A stretch of 64,000 bases of DNA from an uncultured Prevotella sp. (GTDB lineage: Bacteria > Bacteroidota > Bacteroidia > Bacteroidales > Bacteroidaceae). Below, piece after piece: positions 57,781-64,000 of the stretch. The position numbers and the translations under genes were made by a program. Below the pieces are notes generated by a model. That model was not told the DNA's origin. It saw only the letters and a program-made list of their open reading frames with translations, and searched no databases. How positions within the stretch are numbered: position 1 is the stretch's first letter; every line of letters begins with the position of its first letter. The DNA is taken from positions 1 through 64,000 of the forward strand of contig CAMHTW010000005.1 in the NCBI GenBank assembly GCA_946188165.1. The letters are read 5' to 3'.

Positions 57781-60718
57781 GGTGCCAATGGATTATTCCT
57801 ATTGTGGCTACCATTGTTCTGAACAACCCATTCCTTCAACAAAGGTCGCTGCCTATATACAACCAACTGGTCAAGATGATGCAGCTTTGATACAGCAGGC
57901 TATAGACTGGGTAAGTCAGCAAAAGCCAGACAAGCAGACGGGCTTTCGTGGGGCCGTATTGTTGGGTGAAGGAACTTTTACGATTAACGAGTCCCTACGC
58001 ATTCGTACCAGTGGTGTTGTGCTGCGTGGCGCAGGACGTGGGAAAACTATTCTGCGCAAGACTGGGTATGATCGTGGTGCTGCTATATATATAGAAGGTA
58101 CGCGCGATGTTGTGACCAAGGGCACTTTTGACGTGGCTGACGTCAAACCTGGTGCACTTAGCATTTCTCTCACCGCTCATCTCTCACCGCTCATCGCTCA
58201 TGACAGAGTCATGATATGCCGTCCATCTACCCAAGAATGGATAGACTATTTAGATTGCGCCTCGTTTGGTGGTGGTAAGCGTATGGGCTATTGGGCATGG
58301 CATCCTGGCGATATCGACCTGCGTTGGAACCGTCAGATAACAGCAGTCAATGGCAACCAAATTACCCTGAACGCACCTATTACTTGTAGTATTGAACAAC
58401 GCTGGGGTGGTGCAAAGGCCATCGTCTATGAAAACAAAGGTCTGATTTCTGAATGTGGTATAGAGAATCTGTCGTTGGAATCTGATTACGACCATGCCCG
58501 GCCTTTGGACGAAGACCATTGTTGGGACGGTATCTACGTGGCTGAGGCAGAAAACTGCTGGGTACGTATGGTTAACTTCCAGCATTTCGCAGGCTCGGCA
58601 GTTGTTCTCCAAAAATCTGCCCAACAGATTACCGTAGAAGACTGTATTTCGCAGCATCCTGTCTCTGAGATTGGTGGTTACCGTCGCCGCACTTTTCTGA
58701 CATTTGGCGAGATGACACTCTTCCAACGTTGTTACTCTGCTTACGGTATTAACGACTTTGCCGTAGGTCATACGGCTGCTGGTCCTAATGCTTTCGTGCA
58801 GTGCGAGAGCTATGAGAGTTATGGTCCCAGTGGTGCCATCTCTTCATGGGCACCAGGTATCTTGTTTGATATCGTCAATATCGATGGTAATGACATCGTC
58901 TTCAAAAACTGGGAACTGGAAAAGTTTGGTGCTGGTTGGAGCACTGCCAATAGCACCATGTGGCAGAGTACGGCATCAGGACTGTTCTGCTATTCGCCCG
59001 ATTCGCTGAATCGCAATTATTCTCGTGGCTGTTGGGGACAAATACAAGGTAATGGCGAATATACTGAGATGAACGAGCATGTCAAGCCCTATTCGCTTTT
59101 CGCCTCACAACTGGAAAAGCGCCTTGGACATGATGTCTCGCAACAGTGTCGTGTGCTGGAACGTGACCTTAATGGTAGCAGTTCGCCTACCATTGATGAA
59201 GCAAGAATCATGGCTGAAGAGGCCTTGAAGCCTCGCCAGACCTTGCTGCAATGGATAGAGGTTGCCCGGCTGGATGTGGCCAGTGAAGCTGGGGGGGCTA
59301 GCAAAACTAGTGGAATTAGTGGAACTAGTAGAACTAGTAAAACTAGTCAGGCCCGCTATTCTGTCGCTAATGGCTGGCTCACGAAAGACGGTGTCTTGCT
59401 CGTTGGTGGCAAGCACCAAACGCCTTGGTGGAACGGAAAGGCCATCGATGCTTCAATGGCAAAAGCAAAACCAGCATTGACGCGTTTCGTTCCTGGTCAG
59501 GAAGGTACGGGTGGCACTGACCGTATTGATAGCGTGGTAGCAGATATGCAGCGCACTCATACCCTATTGTTCAGTCAGAACTACGGTCTCTGGACGGATC
59601 GTCGTCGTGACGACCATGAACGCATCCGTCGTAAGGATGGTGATGCCTGGGCACCTTTCTACGAACAGCCCTTCGCCCGTACGGGGGCTGTCACTGCTCA
59701 GAACAAAGCTTGGGACGGTATGTCAAAATACGACCTCACCACTCTCAACAAATGGTATTTCTGGCGCTTGCAGCAATTCGCCAAGAAAACGGAGCCTATT
59801 GGTATGATGCTGAAAAACCAGCATTATTTCCAGCATAATATCTTAGAGGCTGGTGCCCATTGGGTGGATTGCCCGTGGCGTACAGCTAACAACGTGAACA
59901 ACACACCATTCTTGGAGCCTGTCAACTTTACTGGCGACAAGCGTATCTTTACGGCTACGCTGTTCTATGATACCACTAATCCAACCCTGCGTGAACTACA
60001 CCGTCAGTACATTCGCCAGTCACTGGATGCTTTCAAGGGACTGCCTAACGTCATCCATTCCATAGGCGAAGAGTTCACGGGTCCTTTGCACTTCGTCCAG
60101 TTTTGGCTCGACGTGATTGCTGAATGGGAACAGGAAAACGGAAAAGTTTTAGTCGATTTGGCTGTTAACAAGGATGTGCAAGACGCTATTCTGAAAGACC
60201 CCAAGCGTTCAAAGGTCGTTGATATCATCGACATCGAGCAGTGGTTCTACCATAACAAAGGCGAGTATGCACCTCCTGGCGGCGTCAATATGGCCCAACG
60301 TCAGTATATGCGTAAGATACGCACAGGCAGTGCCCGCTTTGAGGATGTCTATCGTGCTGTGTCCGAATATCGCATACAGTATCCTGACAAGGCTGTTGTC
60401 TATTCTGCCCAGAAAGCACCCGAAATGGCTTGGGCCTCGCTGATGGCTGGTGGGTCGTGTACTGCTATCCCCGTTAAGGACGAAGCACTCCTGAAGGCCA
60501 TAGCCACTATGCAGGTTGATAACTCGCAGACCTCAAAAGGCATCTATCGCCTCTATGGTTCGCAGAACGAGCTTATCTATAATGATAGTGACAACACTTT
60601 ACCTGTCGACAAAAAGCTGAAAATAGTAAAAATCGACATGAGAAGCGGTAAGTTAAGTCCACAAAAACATCAAGGCAACTTATCCGAAAAGGGCTTATTC
60701 TGGCTCAGGCAGAAATAA
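57698..60718 (+). CDS. DUF4955 family secreted protein
   Basis: Beta-helix-like N-terminal half, large C-terminal domain; PUL context. Confidence 0.7.
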   Translation: MNLHRNISPTVLFFFIFYFILSPVKAQTVPMDYSYCGYHCSEQPIPSTKVAAYIQPTGQDDAALIQQAIDWVSQQKPDKQTGFRGAVLLGEGTFTINESLRIRTSGVVLRGAGRGKTILRKTGYDRGAAIYIEGTRDVVTKGTFDVADVKPGALSISLTAHLSPLIAHDRVMICRPSTQEWIDYLDCASFGGGKRMGYWAWHPGDIDLRWNRQITAVNGNQITLNAPITCSIEQRWGGAKAIVYENKGLISECGIENLSLESDYDHARPLDEDHCWDGIYVAEAENCWVRMVNFQHFAGSAVVLQKSAQQITVEDCISQHPVSEIGGYRRRTFLTFGEMTLFQRCYSAYGINDFAVGHTAAGPNAFVQCESYESYGPSGAISSWAPGILFDIVNIDGNDIVFKNWELEKFGAGWSTANSTMWQSTASGLFCYSPDSLNRNYSRGCWGQIQGNGEYTEMNEHVKPYSLFASQLEKRLGHDVSQQCRVLERDLNGSSSPTIDEARIMAEEALKPRQTLLQWIEVARLDVASEAGGASKTSGISGTSRTSKTSQARYSVANGWLTKDGVLLVGGKHQTPWWNGKAIDASMAKAKPALTRFVPGQEGTGGTDRIDSVVADMQRTHTLLFSQNYGLWTDRRRDDHERIRRKDGDAWAPFYEQPFARTGAVTAQNKAWDGMSKYDLTTLNKWYFWRLQQFAKKTEPIGMMLKNQHYFQHNILEAGAHWVDCPWRTANNVNNTPFLEPVNFTGDKRIFTATLFYDTTNPTLRELHRQYIRQSLDAFKGLPNVIHSIGEEFTGPLHFVQFWLDVIAEWEQENGKVLVDLAVNKDVQDAILKDPKRSKVVDIIDIEQWFYHNKGEYAPPGGVNMAQRQYMRKIRTGSARFEDVYRAVSEYRIQYPDKAVVYSAQKAPEMAWASLMAGGSCTAIPVKDEALLKAIATMQVDNSQTSKGIYRLYGSQNELIYNDSDNTLPVDKKLKIVKIDMRSGKLSPQKHQGNLSEKGLFWLRQK
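59303..59347. repeat. In-frame 9-bp tandem repeat (RRAAYTAGT x5) in the DUF4955 gene
   Basis: aaaactagt ggaattagt ggaactagt agaactagt aaaactagt. Confidence 0.95.
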
Positions 60719-60836
60719 TTAAGAAAAGGAAAAGCGACTATTTTGTTCGTTTTTCATTTTTTAATACTTTTTTTTGCTGCTATTTCTATTTTTTCCTTTA
60801 TCTTTGCAATCAAAACAAAACTACTACTTAATTTTG

Positions 60837-61433
60837 ATGATGGAAACTAATCGTCGGCAACAAGTTGCTTTGACCTCAGAACAAAAATGCCTGAGAGAAA
60901 GAGCCAAGCAGTTAGCAGCAGAATTTTGTGCTGGTAACGACCATGCTTTTTCAGAATTATATGACCTTTATGTGCAAAGTCTGTACAATTACGGCATGAA
61001 GCTAACCCAGAATCAGGAATTACTAAAAGACTGTATTCATGACGTGTTTGTCAAGGTATACACAAAAAGAAATGAAAAACATACCATCAATAATCTGAGT
61101 TCATATCTCCTCATCTCGCTAAAGAACCGACTACTTGACGAATTCCGTCGCAACACCTTTATGGACGATGGCGAAGTGGAGTGTTACGATTATCGACGCG
61201 CTTCGGAAGATGTGGAATACGATTATCTCAATACAGAGCGTGAACTGATGCAGACGGCTCAGGTTGCCCACCTGATGAACCATCTCACACGTCGCCAGCG
61301 CCAAGCCATTACGCTCTACTATCTGGAAGAGCGCAAATACGACGAGATTTGTGACATCATGAAAATGAACTATCATTCTGTACGTAATCTGATGCACCGA
61401 GGCATGCTGAAACTCAGAGAAGCGGCGATGTAG
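60837..61433 (+). CDS. ECF RNA polymerase sigma factor
   Basis: ELLKDCIHDVFVKVYTKR; RRQRQAITLYYLEERKYDEICDIMKMNYHSVRNLMHRGMLKL. Confidence 0.92.
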   Translation: MMETNRRQQVALTSEQKCLRERAKQLAAEFCAGNDHAFSELYDLYVQSLYNYGMKLTQNQELLKDCIHDVFVKVYTKRNEKHTINNLSSYLLISLKNRLLDEFRRNTFMDDGEVECYDYRRASEDVEYDYLNTERELMQTAQVAHLMNHLTRRQRQAITLYYLEERKYDEICDIMKMNYHSVRNLMHRGMLKLREAAM

Positions 61434-61524
61434 AGGTAAGAAGTAAGAGGAAAGAGGTGATGACATTTTAGCATGTGTTCCGTCTTTATAACAGCTATCA
61501 GTAAGCTATTTAACGACGAGGTAC

Positions 61525-61779
61525 ATGAAACAAACCATCTATACAAAGGTCGAGCAATTCTTGTGTGACGATGACTTCATCCGTTACGTGATGGATTGCG
61601 TACCAGATAAGGAATCCTACTGGACTTCCTATCTGTCTGCTGCACCTCAGATTCGCTCAGCTTATCTGAAAGCTTACGATATCCTCATGCATTTAGACGA
61701 CTGCGACATGCTGACACCCGAACAGGCAGAAAACCTGAAACGTCGTGTCTTCAATTCGTTGCGTGCCACTGTGAATTAA
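61525..61779 (+). CDS. Short protein resembling only the N-terminal domain of FecR-type anti-sigma factors
   Basis: FLCDDDFIRYVMDCVPDKESYWTSYLSAAPQIRSAYLKAYDILMHL; no TM or FecR domain follows. Confidence 0.6.
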   Translation: MKQTIYTKVEQFLCDDDFIRYVMDCVPDKESYWTSYLSAAPQIRSAYLKAYDILMHLDDCDMLTPEQAENLKRRVFNSLRATVN

Positions 61780-61815
61780 CCCTTCCCTCTTCCTTCTTAC
61801 ATCAGCCATCTTACA

Positions 61816-62424
61816 TCAGCCATCAAACTTCAGCGATAGCTGACCGTCTCCCAGCATATTAAACGTTTTACGATGATAAGGCGTGATGCCGTACTGACGG
61901 ATGGCTTCACGATGCTTCTTTGTCGGGTAGCCCTTATTTGACAGCCAGTCATACTGTGGATATTCCTCTGCCAAACGGTTCATATAATCGTCACGATAGG
62001 TCTTAGCCAGAATCGAAGCTGCAGCTATAGAAAGATATTTGCCGTCGCCCTTGACAATGGTGGTGTGGGGCAAATCCTTGTATTTCTTAAAACGGTTGCC
62101 GTCCACGATGACTGCCTCTGGGCGCACCTTCAGTTGATCCAAGGCACGATGCATAGCAAGAATGGAAGCATTCAGGATATTCATCTTATCGATTTCTTCT
62201 GGTGTGACAACACCCACAGCCCAAGCCACAGCGTCGCGTTCGATGATTTCCCGTAACTGATAGCGCTTTTTCTCTGTCAGTTGCTTTGAATCGTTCAACA
62301 ATTCGTTTTGATAATCCTCTGGCAATATCACAGCAGCAGCATACACACTACCAGCCAGACAGCCACGACCAGCCTCATCACAGCCTGCTTCTACCTTTCC
62401 TTTATAATAACAGCTTTCTAACAT
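61816..62424 (-). CDS. rnhB: Ribonuclease HII
   Basis: [37 protein letters not shown]. Confidence 0.96.
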   Translation of the reverse strand: MLESCYYKGKVEAGCDEAGRGCLAGSVYAAAVILPEDYQNELLNDSKQLTEKKRYQLREIIERDAVAWAVGVVTPEEIDKMNILNASILAMHRALDQLKVRPEAVIVDGNRFKKYKDLPHTTIVKGDGKYLSIAAASILAKTYRDDYMNRLAEEYPQYDWLSNKGYPTKKHREAIRQYGITPYHRKTFNMLGDGQLSLKFDG

Positions 62425-62622
62425 TAGCAGATTTATTTAATGAGTTATTAGAATAACTGCGTACAAAGGTAATACTTTTTTTTCAAAACACAAATAAAAG
62501 GCGTTCATTACAGCAGATTTTCTGGTTGATATAGATTGTAAAAAATAGTTAAATATTTTGATTTCCATACAAGATTTTCAAGTTTCTGTGTTTTATTTGC
62601 AGAAACATTTATCAAATAAGCG

Positions 62623-63222
62623 ATGAAACGATTAAAAAAAACTATCATTTTGATGCTGGCTGTATGTCTCTTTTCGGCTTGCGACAGTGAAAATAGCGAT
62701 GATCTTTTTTGGGATATTACGCCCGTTGAGTTTTACATTATCATAACGGACAGCGAGGGCCACGACCTGCTCGACTCCACTTTTCAGAACAATCTTATCA
62801 AAGACATTACCGTCAGCTATCAAGGCAAAACGTATCCTGTAGTTACAGAATACGAATACTACGAGAGGCTGTATGGCAAGGCTCAGACTAGGTTATATAT
62901 GCCAAACTTCTATGGTCTGGTTCTGCGAAAATACTGTGAGGTTCACAAGAACTATGAGTTGGTGTTTGGAGAATTTGACGGTATGGAGAACATTGACAAG
63001 CGTGAAATCACCCTTAACTTGCCAGATGACCATCAAGCTGTACTTTCTTATAAGAATAGCTTTGAGTGGAAGTCCAATGGCGAACCAAATAAAAACACCG
63101 TCTTCTATCTTGATGGTCAGGAACTGAAGGACAATGCCGGCAAATGCGGCACTTACAATTTCCTGTATTCCGACAACGAAGGACTCAAATACATTCCAAG
63201 TAAACCCATATTATTAATGTAG
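62623..63222 (+). CDS. Hypothetical lipoprotein
   Basis: MLAVCLFSACDSEN lipobox. Confidence 0.6.
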   Translation: MKRLKKTIILMLAVCLFSACDSENSDDLFWDITPVEFYIIITDSEGHDLLDSTFQNNLIKDITVSYQGKTYPVVTEYEYYERLYGKAQTRLYMPNFYGLVLRKYCEVHKNYELVFGEFDGMENIDKREITLNLPDDHQAVLSYKNSFEWKSNGEPNKNTVFYLDGQELKDNAGKCGTYNFLYSDNEGLKYIPSKPILLM

Positions 63223-63237
63223 ACGCGAGGATTATAA

Positions 63238-63780
63238 ATGGTCGGACAACTCGTTGAACGCATACGAAAAAAAGACCAACGAGCGATGAACCAGCTCTAT
63301 CAGATGTATGTCGAGGAGCTTTCATCGGTCTGCTATCGTTATGTGCCTGACGAAAACGACGCAAAGGATGTGCTGCAGAATAGTTTTATCAAGATATTCA
63401 CATCAGTCACCACTATGGATTATCGAAGCGAAAAGGCCTTCAAGGGGTGGATGATGAAGATTGTGGCAAACGAGGCATTATCATTTCTAAAGAACAGAAA
63501 GAAAGTGCTTCTTGTTGAGCAGGACATAAGGGTGAATGAAGAAGAGCAGCAGGAGGATCCAGACCTAGAGCAGATTTCGCCTGATGAACTGCATCGGCTC
63601 ATCAGCGAACTGCCTATTGGCTATCGGATGGTGGTAAACCTCTATGTCTTCGAGGATTATTCGCATAGACAAATAGCAGAACTGCTCAGTATCAGCGAGC
63701 GCACATCTGCCTCGCAATTCTATTATGCCAAAAGGCTGTTAGCAAGGAAAATCAAGGAATTAACGAAGGACAAGCGATGA
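63238..63780 (+). CDS. ECF RNA polymerase sigma factor
   Basis: ENDAKDVLQNSFIKIFTSV; YSHRQIAELLSISERTSASQFYYAKRLLARKI. Confidence 0.92.
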   Translation: MVGQLVERIRKKDQRAMNQLYQMYVEELSSVCYRYVPDENDAKDVLQNSFIKIFTSVTTMDYRSEKAFKGWMMKIVANEALSFLKNRKKVLLVEQDIRVNEEEQQEDPDLEQISPDELHRLISELPIGYRMVVNLYVFEDYSHRQIAELLSISERTSASQFYYAKRLLARKIKELTKDKR

Positions 63781-64000
63781 AAGGAAACTGGACAAACAGC
63801 ATGAAGCAGAAACTGGAGGGGCATCAGATGACTCCACCTACAGGGCTGTGGGAAGGCATCAGCAGTGAGATGGGCTTCCAGAAAGAGTCTGTCACCAGAA
63901 CTGTCACTATCAAGCGGTGGTTAGGGGCTGTTGCCGCTATAGCCATAACCCTCGTAGGATTCTTTGCTTTATATCAGAATGACCAAAGCGAACCTCTCCC
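63777..64000 (+). CDS. Putative anti-sigma factor, truncated by window end
   Basis: MKGNWTNSMKQKLEGHQMTPPTGLWEGISSEM..., TM helix; ATGA overlap with sigma gene. Confidence 0.6.
   Translation, partial: MKGNWTNSMKQKLEGHQMTPPTGLWEGISSEMGFQKESVTRTVTIKRWLGAVAAIAITLVGFFALYQNDQSEPL

Overview
Chromosomal segment of a Bacteroidales bacterium, probably Prevotella-like (judged from TAnnTTTG promoters, SusC/SusD, T9SS-type C-termini, DUF4248/VapE/HU-like genes). Layout: (1) 0-5 kb accessory island: HU-like protein, DUF4248, orphan MNT nucleotidyltransferase with an apparent remnant beside it, VapE-family ATPase, DUF2442+HTH protein, and a hypothetical gene with a ~130-bp hairpin in its leader. (2) 4.8-11.2 kb cluster of secreted proteins: two S74/tail-fibre-chaperone-like proteins, a subtilase, T9SS-type C-termini, DUF3244, TPR/HTH regulator. 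(3) 11.3-23.8 kb mostly housekeeping genes (LOG, pgeF, mscS, nuclease, heparinase-like, ECF sigma/anti-sigma, argB, speA, aroK, topA). (4) GH3, a toxin-antitoxin-like pair, and a partial duplicate of the secreted-protein cluster at 28.5-29.2 kb. (5) 29.6-60.7 kb polysaccharide-utilisation genes (GH67, two GH2, esterase, GH106-like, SusC/D, DUF5123-like, PL1, DUF3826, DUF4955), plus a DUF4249/TonB receptor pair and a NucA-type nuclease. (6) Two further ECF sigma modules and rnhB. No rRNA, tRNA, CRISPR array or intact IS was recognised. The most notable signal is repeat architecture: GC-rich palindromes read in frame inside proteins, and short locus-specific degenerate tandem repeats at gene boundaries. 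Several of these repeats follow a conserved AGTGYGGCG-type core, and some form inverted pairs with a start codon in the loop and the signal-peptide core in one arm. All calls come from reading the sequence; no database or folding search was run.
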